A DNA stretch of 64,000 nucleotides from Bernardetia sp963719525 (GCA_963719525.1 CAVRCG010000001.1:992001-1056000), one strand, 5' to 3'. Counted from the first letter of the stretch, positions 10,393 through 21,104 are shown. The notes: a model not told the origin generated them from the letters alone. A program made the numbers and translations.

Positions 10393-10424
10393 AAAAGCAG
10401 CTACTTTAGTTAGTGGCTGCTTTT
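10393..10424 (+). terminator. Intercistronic terminator or attenuator hairpin
   Basis: Stem AAAAGCAGCTACT with AGTGGCTGCTTTT (one G-T pair), then a short T-rich tail. It lies between the lipoprotein and the TonB receptor gene, so it could lower expression of the receptor. Confidence 0.55.
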
Positions 10425-10491
10425 CATTTGTACTTACATCAAAATATCATTTATAAGTAAATCAAATAAGTTTTAAAAATAAAAATAAGTA

Positions 10492-13306
10492 ATGAAAACG
10501 AATCTACTCACTCTACTTGCAAGTATTTTCCTTGTATTTGCTACCTTCTCCTACTCCTCTGCACAATCTACAAAGGGAACAATTAGAGGAACAATAAAAG
10601 ATGCTGGCAACGGCGAAGAACTCATCGGTGCAACCGTCGTAATCGTCGGAACTACAACAGGTTCAGCAGCCGATTTAGACGGAAAATATTCTATTTCAGT
10701 AGAAGAAGGAACGTATGATTTACAAGTTTCTTTTGTTTCTTATCAATCCAAAACAATAACAGGCGTAGAAGTAAAGGCTGGTCAGGTAACTGTTATTGAT
10801 GCCACTTTAGGAGAAGATACAGAACTTTTAGATGCCGTAGTAGTGGAAGCAAGAGCAGAAACAGCCTCTACAACAGCCGTTTTGGCAGCACAAAAAAATT
10901 CTGGTGTTGTACAGGACGGATTAGCATCAGAACAAATTGCTCGTTCGGGCGATAGAGATGCAGCAGCAGCAATCACACGAGTAACAGGCGTTTCGGTAGA
11001 AGGTGGAAAATATGTCTATGTGCGTGGACTTGGCGACCGTTACAGCAAAACTACACTTAACGGAGCAAACCTTCCTAGTCTTGACCCAAATAGAAATTCA
11101 GTTCAAATGGATTTATTTCCTAGTAATTTAATAGATAATATTATCGTTTCAAAAACCTTTTCTCCAGACCTTTCAGGAGAGTTTGCAGGTGGAAATGTAA
11201 ATATTGTTACTAAAGATTTTCCTGATAAATTTACCTTTCAATGGAATTCTTCTTTTGGTTTGAATGACCAAGCCACTTTTAATAACAATTTTTTGAGCTA
11301 TGAAGGAGGAAAGACAGATTATTTGGGCTTTGATGACGGTACTCGTGAAATTCCAGCTATTGTCAAAGATGGACTTTCAGACGATGATCAGCAACTAGCA
11401 GAAGAAGCTAAATCATTTGGAGAAGGATTTGATTTTCAACGCAAAACGCCATTCCTAAATCAATTTCATTCGGTTGCTTTAGGGAATCAAATTGATGTAT
11501 TGGGTCGTCCTTTTGGCTTTGTAACTTCACTTTCCTATCAGAGAAATTTTAATTATTTTAATAACGGTGTTACAGGACGTTATAGCCTCCCAGGTGCAAG
11601 TAGTGAGCAATTAAATCCTGCTTATGATTTGCGTACCGAAAGAGGAGCAGAATCTGTATTAGCAGGAGCAAATCTGAATATGTCGTATAAAGTTGCTCCA
11701 ACTAGCAAGATTGCTTTAAACTTAATGTACAATCGCAGTTCTGATAAAACGGCAGATTTTAGAGAAGGACAGTGGAGTCAAGAAGTGTTCGGACCAAATG
11801 ACATTTATCAAACCAATATGCTTCAATTCTTAGAGCGTTCTATTGGTTCTGTACAGCTTAAAGGAAAACATACATTAGGAAAAAGAAATATAGAAATTGA
11901 ATGGCTTTCTTCATTAGCTCAATCTACCCAAGATGAACCTGATTTGCGTTACTTTTCAAGAGATTATATTTTAGAACCAGAGGGAAGGGTGTACGATGTT
12001 GATGAGGCTGCTTATGGAGAGCCTGTTCGTTATTACCGAGATATGCTAGAAACAAACTGGGATAATAGGGTTGATGTTACTGTTCCCTTTGTTAGCAAAG
12101 GGGGAGATAGTTTTATAAAAGTAGGAGGAGGATTTTTAGATAAAGAAAGAGATTTTAATGAACAGATATATAGATATAGATTAGCATCATCAGGTATATT
12201 AAAAGATTTTGAAAGAACAGGTTCTTCTGAAGATTTCGTCAAAGACATAGGATTTTTAGAAGATGGAAGACTTGGAATAACTATAACAGATGCTACTCAA
12301 CCTACTAATAGTTATGTAGGAGAGCAGCAAATTATTTCTGCTTATGCTATGACTGACTGGAGAATTGCTGGAAAGCTGCGTTCAGTTATGGGGCTTCGTT
12401 ATGAAGGAACAAGCATTACTACTACAAGTGATAATCCAGACCGTGAAGTAGCAATAGTTCGAAACAAATGATATTCTGCCTGCATTGAATCTTATTTATG
12501 AATTAACTAAGAAAACAAACTTGCGTGCTTCCTATGGTAGAACGCTTGCTCGCCCTACGTTTAGAGAACTAGCTCTCTTCCCTAGCTTTGATTTTATTGG
12601 AGATTTTATCCTAACAGGTAATCCTACATTGGAGCGTACTCTTATAGATAACTTTGATTTGCGTTTTGAGTCCTATCCTTCTTTAGGAGAAATTATTTCA
12701 GTTAGTGCTTTTTATAAGCGTTTTCAAAACCCAATTGAAAGAGCTTTTGAATCAAGAGCTCCAAATGGAGAAGTTCAGTTTCGTAATGTAGATGCTGCAA
12801 CCGTTATGGGATTAGAGTTTGAAATACGTAAAAGACTTAATTTTACAAAGGCATTAGAGCGTTTTAGTGTAGGTTCTAACTTTAGCTTAATGAACTCAGT
12901 AGTAGATATTGATGCTGGAGAACTAGAACTTATTCGTGCTACTGACCCAGACCGTGCAGCTACTCGTTCTATGTTTATGCAGTCGCCTTATGTTCTGAAT
13001 GCGTTTGTTTATTATGATATTGAAGAAAAAGGAATTAGTCTAAGCACAACATTTAATGTTTTTGGAAAACGTTTGGCGTATGTTACTCAAGGTGGTCAGC
13101 CAGACGTTTTTGAAGTTGCTCGTCCGTCTTTGGATTTTGCTTTCAAGAAAACAACAGAAAAAGGTTGGGGATTTAGTTTCCGTGCAAGGAATTTGTTGAA
13201 TCCAGAATATAAAATGGTGCAAGAATTTAAAGGACAGGAATATACATATAGCTCATATACTGTTGGGCGTACATTTTCTGTAGGAATTACTTATCTGATT
13301 GACTAA
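10492..13306 (+). pseudogene. TonB-dependent receptor with N-terminal carboxypeptidase-regulatory domain, frameshifted
   Basis: Outer-membrane receptor for active uptake through TonB. Signal peptide ending SYSSAQS, then a CarboxypepD_reg-like domain (GTIRGTIKDAGNGEELIGAT, about 30-115), a plug with YVYVRGLGDRYSKTTLNG, and a long barrel. The frame breaks near 12466, where AACAAATGAT reads N-K-stop. Removing one A gives AAC AAT GAT and the protein continues NNDILPALNLIYELT, then SYGRTLARPTFREL, a highly conserved barrel segment of this family, to a C-terminal aromatic-rich strand. The joined gene is 937 codons plus stop, a normal receptor length. The +1 sits in an A run, which fits a sequencing indel as well as a true mutation. 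It follows its likely lipoprotein partner. Confidence 0.85.
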
Positions 13307-13343
13307 TTGAAAACTGCCTTGTAGTTTTCACTTTTTAAAACTC

Positions 13344-13378
13344 AAAAACAGTTCTAGCTTTGTGTTAGAACTGTTTTT
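13344..13378 (+). terminator. Rho-independent terminator
   Basis: Stem AAAAACAGTTCTA with TAGAACTGTTTTT, followed by further T residues, 38 bases after the TonB receptor stop. Confidence 0.75.
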
Positions 13379-13508
13379 TTATGAATTTACGAATAAATGG
13401 TATTCAGTTGCAGAGCAACGTACTATTTGTAGGCTTGATGAACTGATAAATCGTAGTCAATAGACAACGCTTAACGACTACTCTACTCAAATTCTAAAGC
13501 TACAATTT

Positions 13509-14033
13509 TTACATTTCTTCTTCCATTTCTGTAACCTCATTCTGTTTTTCGTGTTGCATCTGCATATTTTCGTGGTCTGTTTTGATTTGCTCATCTTCAG
13601 ACTTCATTTGCTCGTGTTGAGCTACTAATTCTTGATGTTCTTCCTCCATTTTTTTGTGGTCTGCTTCGATTTGAGAAAACTCTACTTTTCCTTCTGCGTG
13701 TGATTTCTCTAGCTCTTCGTGTCTTTTCATTACTTCATCGTGTTTTGTAATGATTTCTTGATGACTTGCTAAAAGTGCTGTATGCTTAGCTTCCATTTCT
13801 TGATGTGATACTTCCATAGTAGAATCGTTGAGGTTTTGCTCATTATGTTTTGCCATCATACCTTCATGAGTAGCTTCCATTTCTGCATGGACTTTTTCCA
13901 TTTCTTTGTGTGCAGTTTCCATTTCTTCGTGTGCTGCAATCATTTTGTCGTGTGCTTCTTTTTGCTCTTTGTTATCACAAGACATAAATAAAATAGCGAT
14001 AATTGCTACAAGGAATAAAGAATAAATTTTCAT
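13509..14033 (-). CDS. Lipoprotein with histidine-heptad coiled coil
   Basis: A 174-residue predicted lipoprotein (lipobox LFMSC, C19). An upstream in-frame start adds 23 residues before the signal, but ATG 14033 puts the signal peptide at the N-terminus. The whole mature part is helical and charged with a strict seven-residue rhythm: of the 20 positions 28, 35, 42 and so on to 161, 17 are histidine, and the residue three later is nearly always Met, Leu, Ile or Val. So histidine occupies one of the two core positions of a long coiled coil. That is unlike Lpp and would make assembly sensitive to pH or to metal ions such as zinc, copper or nickel. I know no named family; metal or acid sensing is inference. 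It appears to be a single gene. Confidence 0.75.
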   Translation of the reverse strand: MKIYSLFLVAIIAILFMSCDNKEQKEAHDKMIAAHEEMETAHKEMEKVHAEMEATHEGMMAKHNEQNLNDSTMEVSHQEMEAKHTALLASHQEIITKHDEVMKRHEELEKSHAEGKVEFSQIEADHKKMEEEHQELVAQHEQMKSEDEQIKTDHENMQMQHEKQNEVTEMEEEM

Positions 14034-14117
14034 ATTTTTTGTGAAATAAGGTTTGAAAAATTTAAAGATAGATTGAAAACGTAAAGATAATACATTTTTC
14101 AACTATTTATCTAATAT

Positions 14118-14286
14118 CAATATGAGTAACATTCTCCGATTTCTGCACCTAAACTTGTTTTCGACAAAATAATAGTTTGCTTTTTCCATAAAATAGAGTT
14201 TGAAAACCCTATTCTATGGAATAAAGACGATTGCACAGAATAAAATTTGGTAACTATTTGTTGATTTAGAAATGTTACTCATATTG
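14118..14286. repeat. Nested inverted-repeat element, copy 1
   Basis: A 169-bp element with perfect 16-bp ends, CAATATGAGTAACATT and its reverse complement at 14271-14286. Inside, a near-palindrome runs from CCATAAAATAGAG (14186) to CCTATTCTATGG (14219) with two mismatches. Between arm and core are shared spacers (AATAGTTTGC on the left, AAAGACGATTGCAC on the right) that recur in the copies at 37883, 42127, 56202 and 22576. No coding potential. Confidence 0.85.
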
Positions 14287-14561
14287 TAGTATAAGAAGAA
14301 TAATTTATATCTAAAGCCTTTTCCTAGTCGGTCGTTGATAATTCAAACGAAATACACAATACATTTAGGAAAAAGTTAGTTATTTTAGCTTCGCTGACTT
14401 GAAAGTTCCCTACTAAATTACAAACTTCAAACTTATTGGTAATCCATAGGGTTAGAACCCTGTTTGTGATAAATTGCTAAAAATGTAAGTTTATTTTTTA
14501 GTGTTCCTAATTTACAAAATTTGAAAAATGACACTTAGTAACGATAAACTACCAATAAATT

Positions 14562-14871
14562 ATGAATACTTCCAATTCCACTCAAAAATTCAATGACTAT
14601 CTAAACGATTCTCTTTCCGAAAAACAAAAATTAGCTTTTGAAGAAAAACTAAAAAAGGACAAAGAATTATCAGATTCTTTTCGAAAAACACAAACAGATT
14701 TTGGAAGGAATGACAAATGCCAGACGTGCTTATTTTCAACTTTATAGAGATATTGAAGGCGAACAACCCTTTTCAAAATCTAATCAAAGATTTGCACCTT
14801 GGTATGTTTGGGTTTTTATAGCTTTAGTTTTGGGAGTAGCAGCTTATGGAATTTTTGAGCTGTTTGTATAA
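14562..14871 (+). pseudogene. Small membrane protein, frameshifted (anti-sigma-like N-terminus)
   Basis: The first frame gives a charged helical N-terminus (FNDYLNDSLSEKQKLAFEEK) resembling the start of anti-sigma-type membrane proteins. Near 14699 the frame is lost: ACAGATTTTGG would read T-I-L-E-G if one base were removed. The other frame then continues MTNARRAYFQLYRDIEGE and a single membrane helix (WYVWVFIALVLGVAAYGIF) ending at TAA 14869-14871. The joined product is 102 residues, a whole number of codons. Topology would be a cytoplasmic N-terminus and one C-terminal helix. No sigma factor lies beside it. Function unknown. Confidence 0.6.
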
Positions 14872-15010
14872 ATTTATGAAAATAAGTAAAACTAAATTCC
14901 GTTAAAAATATAATAATAGTAGGATTTCGAATAAGACTTTCTTTATATTTAAGAGTATAGTATTTTTGGTAAGTAAAATTATGCGTAATTCTTAATTCGT
15001 AATTGTTCCT

Positions 15011-16270
15011 ATGAGATTAATAGATACTGATAAATGGAGCGAGATAATAGACACGCTTTTTAGACACAAACTCCGAACTTCACTTACTGCTTTAGGTGTC
15101 GGTTGGGGAATTTTTATGTTGGTTTTGCTTTTAGGAGCAGGGAAAGGACTTCAAAACGGAGTAGAACATAATTTTAGAGATGATGCCGTAAATAGTCTTT
15201 GGCTTTATGGTGGACAAACTTCGATAGCTTACAAAGGAATGCCTGTAGGTCGTCAAATTCAATTCAAAAATGAAGATTATGATGCTTTGGAAAAAATTGA
15301 TGGAGTAGAATACAAAACAGGGCGATTTTATTTGAGTGGAGATTTCGTAATTCGATATGGCAAAAAAAGCTCTTCTTATAGTACTCGTTGTGTTCATCCA
15401 GACCATAAGTATTTAGAAAACACACAAATGGACATTGGTCGTTTTATCAATCAAACTGATTTAGACCAAAAAAGAAAAGTAGCCGTTATTGGAAAATTGG
15501 TAGCTGAAGAACTATTTGAAGAATATGAAAATAATCCTAACTTTCCAATAGGTAAATGGATAATTTTGAGTGATGTTCCTTTTCAAGTGGTAGGTATTTT
15601 TTCGGATAATGGAAGCGAGCGAGAAATGCAAAATGTATATCTTCCAATCACCACAGCACAACTTTCTTTTAATGGAAAAAACAAAATCAACCAACTTATG
15701 ATGACGGTCGGAGATGCTTCTGTTGCAGAATCTAATAAGATTGCTAAAGACATTCAAAACAATTTTGCAAGTCGTCATAAATTCTCTCCTGATGACGATA
15801 GAGCAGTAAGAGTTCGAAATAATGTAGAAGAATTTGAAAAATTTCAGAGTCTTTTTCTCTTTATTCGTGGCTTTGTTTGGACAGTTAGCTTGATGACTAT
15901 TTTGGCAGGCATAATTGGAGTAAGTAATATTATGCTCATCATTGTAAAAGAACGAACCAAAGAAATAGGAGTTAGGAAAGCACTTGGGGCAACACCTTAT
16001 TCTATTGTTAGTTTGATTGTAAGTGAAGCGATTGTGATTACTTCTGTAGCTGGTTTTTTTGGACTTACTTTGGGAGTAGCTTCTATTATGGTGATTAAAT
16101 TATTAGTTGGAGAAAGTGGTGAAGATTCTTTTTTTAGAAATCCAGAAGTAGATTTGTACGTCGTCTTGATTGCTATCGGACTATTAGTAATTTCGGGTGC
16201 TTTGGCTGGTTTCTTTCCTGCTTACAAGGCTGCCAAGATTGCACCTATTGTGGCACTACGAGCAGATTAA
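15011..16270 (+). CDS. MacB/FtsX-type ABC transporter permease
   Basis: A 419-residue inner-membrane protein with the MacB permease layout: first membrane helix near residues 24-45 (LTALGVGWGIFMLVLLLGAG), a large periplasmic core domain (about 50-275), and three C-terminal helices with the FtsX signature (IMLIIVKERTKEIGVRKALGA, about 310-330). Such permeases move lipoproteins, peptides or drugs, or carry out mechanotransmission, with a separate ATPase. No ATPase or membrane-fusion protein is next to it, so its partners must be encoded elsewhere. It starts at ATG 15011, with a TATTTTTG promoter-like box at 14961. Substrate unknown. Confidence 0.85.
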   Translation: MRLIDTDKWSEIIDTLFRHKLRTSLTALGVGWGIFMLVLLLGAGKGLQNGVEHNFRDDAVNSLWLYGGQTSIAYKGMPVGRQIQFKNEDYDALEKIDGVEYKTGRFYLSGDFVIRYGKKSSSYSTRCVHPDHKYLENTQMDIGRFINQTDLDQKRKVAVIGKLVAEELFEEYENNPNFPIGKWIILSDVPFQVVGIFSDNGSEREMQNVYLPITTAQLSFNGKNKINQLMMTVGDASVAESNKIAKDIQNNFASRHKFSPDDDRAVRVRNNVEEFEKFQSLFLFIRGFVWTVSLMTILAGIIGVSNIMLIIVKERTKEIGVRKALGATPYSIVSLIVSEAIVITSVAGFFGLTLGVASIMVIKLLVGESGEDSFFRNPEVDLYVVLIAIGLLVISGALAGFFPAYKAAKIAPIVALRAD

Positions 16271-16302
16271 AATCAGTTACCAGTTTTCTGAAGTTGAATT
16301 AT

Positions 16303-16395
16303 ACTTCCCATTCCCTAATTCTCATTTCCTACTTCCCATTCTCCATTTCCTAATTCTCATTCCCCAGCTCCTAACTCCCATTCCCTAATTCCCAA
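16303..16395. repeat. Degenerate C/T-rich tandem repeat
   Basis: About six imperfect copies of a 15-17 bp unit of the type TTCCCATTCCCTAATTC fill the gap between the convergent permease and phosphatase genes. The strong strand asymmetry (C and T against G and A) is unlike the rest of the window. No function is evident. Confidence 0.6.
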
Positions 16396-16397
16396 TA

Positions 16398-19104
16398 CTA
16401 CAGTCTAATTCCAAGAAGTGTAATATCATCACGTTGTTCTATATACTGTTGATGTCTAGCTAACTCTTCCTTCAAAAACTCTCCTTGTTTGTTCATGGGT
16501 TGCATATTGATTTGCTCCAACCAAGTAAGTAATTGCATCGTACCTATTTTCTTTTGGCGTGGCGAAGATTGATCTACGTAACCATCTGTAGTGAGATAAA
16601 GTGTATCGCCTTCATTGAGCCAAATTTCTTCTTGCTCAAATGGTTTGTTGTTTTTTCCTCTTCCTCCTATTGTTTTTCTAGTTCCTTTGAGTTGATGCAA
16701 CGAACCTTCATTTACATAATAAAGAGGACGTTTTGCACCTCCAAAAACTACTTTGTATCTATTTATTTCTTCTAAATGTTCAATACAACACAGACAAACA
16801 TCCATTCCATCATCGTTGTTATAAATATCTTGTTTCAAGGCTTTCTTTATTCCAATATGAAGTTGGTCTAAGATTAATGATGGTTCTTGTGTTTTTGAAA
16901 GAATTTGATTGAGTTGCATAGTTCCGATAAGCGACATAAATGCACCTGGAACCCCATGTCCTGTACAATCGATGACAGCAACAAATGTTTTATTTTCGTA
17001 TTCTTCTATCCAAAAGAAATCTCCAGAGACAAAATCTTTAGGTTTGTAAAGTAAAAAGTGTTCTTTAAAGACACGATTAAAACGACGTTCGCCTGGCAGA
17101 ATTACACCCTGAATATCTCTTGCATAGCGCAATGAATCAGTAATTTGCAAGTTCTTTCTATCAATTTCATCTTTGGCTAATTGAATAGTTTGATAGGCAT
17201 CATAATTTGAAAGGGCAATCGTAATATAAGCAGCCATACTTTCCAAAATACGGTACTGATTGCGAGAATACGCATTTTTGAGTGGACTTTGTACCGTAAT
17301 TACACCTAGCAATCTATCTTCTTGAATCAATGGATAATAAATAATAGAATTACGTTCTTCTACCAAAACACCACGAGCTTTTTCTTCCAAATACTGTGAA
17401 TATTCCTCATCAAAATCGTTAATAAAAATAGGTTTTTTGTTTCTAGCACACCACGTAGAGAGCCTGTCATCATTAATAGGAGCTTCTCTGTAAGGTACCA
17501 TTTCTCCATCTTTATAAAAATGGCTAAAACCGATTATTTCTCGCTCTGCATCATAAGTACCAATACCAAAAACAGTTGTGTCCATCATTTCGTTGACGTG
17601 CTTATAAACCGTATTTATGATTACTCCAATATCCAAAGAAGCTGTAATATCTCTACCAATATCACTCAAAAGATTGATGTCTTGATAGGCTTTTCGGAGT
17701 TCTCCTTGCTGTCCTTGTAGGTTTTGGTTAGCTTTTTTCGATTTGATCTTTTTGGCGTGTAACTTCTTCTTGCTGCGTAACAAGTTCCATATTTATTTTG
17801 GTAATTTCTCGTGTGCGCTCAGCTACTTCTCTTTCCAGTTTTGATTTTTGTTCTTCTATCAAAATTCTGTTTTCTTCATTTCGTCTTTCTATTTCTGTAC
17901 GCAAATAATTTACTCTATCAGCAAGACCCAAAGACACAAACAAACCCAAAAGAATATCGGCTACTTGTGAGGCGTGCATAGCAAAATAACTTCTTGGAAT
18001 AACTTCTAATTGTGCAAGCGTAAAGACCAAAATCCCTCCAAAATAAACAACATTTGCAGCCAATAAAAACGAAGCAGGACGATGTTTGAACTTAACAACA
18101 ACAACTATATTAATAGCCAGCGCAACAGTAATTGTAAAAACTAACAAAATTACCATCCATTGCATCTTATAAAATCCTATGAAGGTAAGACCTAAAATTA
18201 CCAAGCAAAGACCAGCTATACCAATAAAAAACTTGTCCCAAAAAGGAGCTACTTTCTTTAGGTTTAAGAAACTTCTAAAAAACAAAGTATAGAAAAACCA
18301 AAGCAAAGACATAACAGGAACAGTCAATAACCAATTTAAAGTAGGGTTATTTTGAAGGAAAAATTCAATTAAATATTCTTCAAAAATCATATTCAAAAGG
18401 GCAGCCATAAACAGTAACCCTACATAATACAAATAGCGTTTGTCTCTAAACAAAAACGACACAAATAAGCTATTGAGAGCCAAAAGAACCATTGCTCCTA
18501 AATAAAAACCTTGATAATAACGACGTTCTCTAGAAAGCTCAATCGAACGAGCTAAGTCTTCTATTGTGAGATGTTCTAGTGTATTGAGAAGATTTTTGTT
18601 TTGTTTGGCAAACTCGGTACGATGTTCTACACGAAGGAAAAAAGTTTTGGACTCAAACCTGTCCAACGTAATAACAAAGCAAGCCGAACGGTCAATTTTA
18701 ATATTTCTACTTTTATGAGGAAAAATAACTCCGTCTTCACTTCTTATATAACTAATTCCGTTTGTGGTTGGTGTATAAAGGTAAGCTACTTCTGCATCCT
18801 TTGCTTTCAAAAGGTATAGTTTACGACTAGCAAACGTATTTTTTAAGGTAAAACGAACCCAGTAAATATCTGTTTCTTTAGTATAAACAGGTTTTGCATC
18901 TTTATAGAGCCTAAATTCTTTCACTCTATCAGTTCTGCTGACATCATCTATTGTAAATGTTCCTTCTGTATCAGGCAGAACATATACATTTTCTCCCAAC
19001 GAATACACCTTCGTCGAATCACTTAAATCAAAAACTTGTGCTTGCGCTGAATAATTTAATAGAAGAGTGTTAAAAAGGAATAAAGCAAAGTAAAAAATCT
19101 TCAA
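16398..19104 (-). pseudogene. 7TMR-DISM - GAF - SpoIIE phosphatase, split by a +1 frameshift
   Basis: It reads as two overlapping frames, 19104-17728 and 17783-16398. The first has a signal peptide ending NYSAQAQ, a DISMED2 domain, seven membrane helices and the start of a coiled coil, ending KDQIEKS. The second begins at a TTG out of frame inside that coil, then LQGQQGELRKAYQDINLLSDIGRDI, a GAF domain (about 50-200 of that frame) and a SpoIIE domain with SGDFFW, DCTGHGVPGAFMS, DGYVDQS and QRDDITLLG. Removing one A from the A6 run near 17737 joins them as IEKANQNLQGQQ with an unbroken coil. The 56-base overlap is therefore an artefact of the shift, not gene overlap. Start: TTG 19104 begins the signal peptide; GTG 19260 is the longer alternative. 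It is the only one of the three paralogues with a GAF domain. Confidence 0.8.
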
Positions 19105-19605
19105 AGACGAGTTGTTTTTGAAGTTGGGACTGAATAAAAAATAGTTTTGTCTAAAAAGATGAGTTGGCAAAATGAATCTATTTAGCCTAGAAAAATGATA
19201 AAAAATGATAATAGTATAATAAGAAATTATAAAAAGGAGAATGTATTTATAATAAAACACTAAACTACTTGATACAAGCTATACATTTGAATTTCTCTTT
19301 GTCTTAAATTTAGCCAAAAGATACTAACTTTTTTGATTTATTACCAAACTTATTTTCAAAGCCTAATCTAATCTATCTAAATAGTACGGTAAGTTTTTGG
19401 TTGAATAATCTAAATTTAAGGAAAAATCAGACCATTTACTATATTTTTATTTTAGTTGCTTCCTTAATTCTATAAAAGGCTATTATATTTCTATGAATGA
19501 CGTTTTTTTGGATAGTAAAATAATATACTTAAAATAATTTGATGCCTTCAACGGCTATTTACTGTTCGATATAGCAATTTGATGTATCAAGTTTTGAGAT
19601 AGCTT
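19105..19605. other. Intergenic region, nothing recognised
   Basis: An A+T-rich stretch between two minus-strand genes. The part up to 19260 could code if the upstream GTG start of the phosphatase is real. I see no repeat, RNA gene or clear terminator in it. Confidence 0.4.
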
Positions 19606-20892
19606 TTAATACGGAATATCTCTATCGTGTGGGTCTTTTTGTGGAAATTTTAATCGTGCTTCTAATTGCGCCTCAATTTCTGGTGTCAGAATATGCTCTA
19701 ATGCTTCGGCAGCTTCGTGTACATGGTCAGGGGCAAGACGCAAAAACTCGGTCAGATATAATTCCCAAAGACGGTGTAATTTTACTAATCTTTTCGCCTT
19801 ATTATTTCCTTTTTGAGTAAGCTGCCAGCCGTCTTGGGTTTTTTCTATAAATTGTTTTCGGACTAATTTTTTTAATGTTTTTCGCAACAAAACAGGTTCA
19901 AATTGTCTTTGAAGACCAATATCATTTAAAGAAGAAATCGTTTTTTTGGTAATGCTTCTTTCTATATCATGATAGATTGCTTTGAGAATATTCTCTTCCA
20001 AAATCTGTTTTTTGTATAAATATTGTCGTCTCTTTCGTGCTACAATTCCTTTATTTGGTGCAAAGAAAAATGAAAACATAGCAATCGCAGAAGCTACCAA
20101 CACAATCCAAGGACCTGTCGGCATTTGAGTTTGAATATAGGAAACAAAAGCACCTCCAATAGCAGCCAAAGCACCAAAACCAGCAGCAATAAAAAGCATT
20201 TTGTGTAATTTGTCTGTCCAAAAACGAGCAGCAGCAGCAGGCGTAACCAACATAGCAGCCATCAAAACCACTCCTACAGACTGAATGCCCACTACGACAG
20301 CCAAAACGGTAAGTGTAGTAAGCAAAATTTCGATAGCAACAATAGGAAGTCCAATCGTTTGGGCAAAACTTTTATGAAAAATAACAATGATAAATTCTTT
20401 GTAAAAAAGTACTACTAAAAGCAACATCAAGACAGCCAAACCACCAAAAATCCATACATCACTTCCTACAAGTGCAGCAGCTTTTCCAAACAAAAAACTC
20501 TCCAGACCAGACTGCGAAGCATTTCCAGATTGCTGAATGTAAGTAAGTAGCATCACTCCAAAACCAAAAAAAACAGACAAAATAAGTGCGACAGCCGTAT
20601 CTTCTTTCAATTTGCTATAACGGGTAATTAAATTCATGCAAATAATAGAAAGCCAACCCGAAATAAAAGCTCCTACAATCAAAAACAGAGGATTTTTTGT
20701 TCCTGCCATCAAAAAAGCACCACAAACTCCAGGCAAAACCGAATGCGCCACAGCATCGCCCACTAAAGCACGTTTTTGCAAAAATGTAAAGCATCCAACA
20801 ATAGCCGAACTTGCACCCAAAAGTATCGAACCCAGAACAACATACCGTGTGTTAGGTTCTGTCAATAACAAAAAATCTAGTATTTTATCCAT
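19606..20892 (-). CDS. Metal-ion ABC permease fused to a DtxR-like C-terminal domain
   Basis: Residues 1-285 form a TroC/MntB/ZnuB-type permease with about eight membrane helices and the motif GDAVAHSVLPGVCGAF; it would import Mn, Zn or Fe. Residues about 295-428 are cytoplasmic: YHDIERSITKKTISSLNDIG, then a winged-helix-like segment (LRKTLKKLVRKQFIEKTQDGWQL) and RLVKLHRLWELYLTEFL..APDHVHEAAEALEHILTPE, which matches the metal-binding region of DtxR/MntR repressors. Such fusions are known in Bacteroidota; the domain may sense imported metal and gate the permease, which is inference. ATG 20892 is preferred over an earlier TTG. No ATPase, binding protein or second permease is beside it. Confidence 0.85.
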   Translation of the reverse strand: MDKILDFLLLTEPNTRYVVLGSILLGASSAIVGCFTFLQKRALVGDAVAHSVLPGVCGAFLMAGTKNPLFLIVGAFISGWLSIICMNLITRYSKLKEDTAVALILSVFFGFGVMLLTYIQQSGNASQSGLESFLFGKAAALVGSDVWIFGGLAVLMLLLVVLFYKEFIIVIFHKSFAQTIGLPIVAIEILLTTLTVLAVVVGIQSVGVVLMAAMLVTPAAAARFWTDKLHKMLFIAAGFGALAAIGGAFVSYIQTQMPTGPWIVLVASAIAMFSFFFAPNKGIVARKRRQYLYKKQILEENILKAIYHDIERSITKKTISSLNDIGLQRQFEPVLLRKTLKKLVRKQFIEKTQDGWQLTQKGNNKAKRLVKLHRLWELYLTEFLRLAPDHVHEAAEALEHILTPEIEAQLEARLKFPQKDPHDRDIPY

Positions 20893-21104
20893 ATAATACA
20901 AATTTAGAAATTAAAATTTAGATTTTAGAATAAATACAGAATTAGAAAACTAAAATAAACTTCAACTACCAAAACAGAATTACCTTATGTATTTTTGTTG
21001 AACACAGAGTTACAGAGAACACAGAGAATAACAATACGCTTCAAAATTCTAATTCTTAACTATGTTTAATTCATATTGAGTACTTATCACCGTTTGTTTT
21101 TATG

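Noticed and set aside
17728..17783. Two separate overlapping genes (DISM protein and GAF-SpoIIE)
   Set aside because: Removing one A joins them through an unbroken coiled coil, and the second frame starts out of frame inside the coil.
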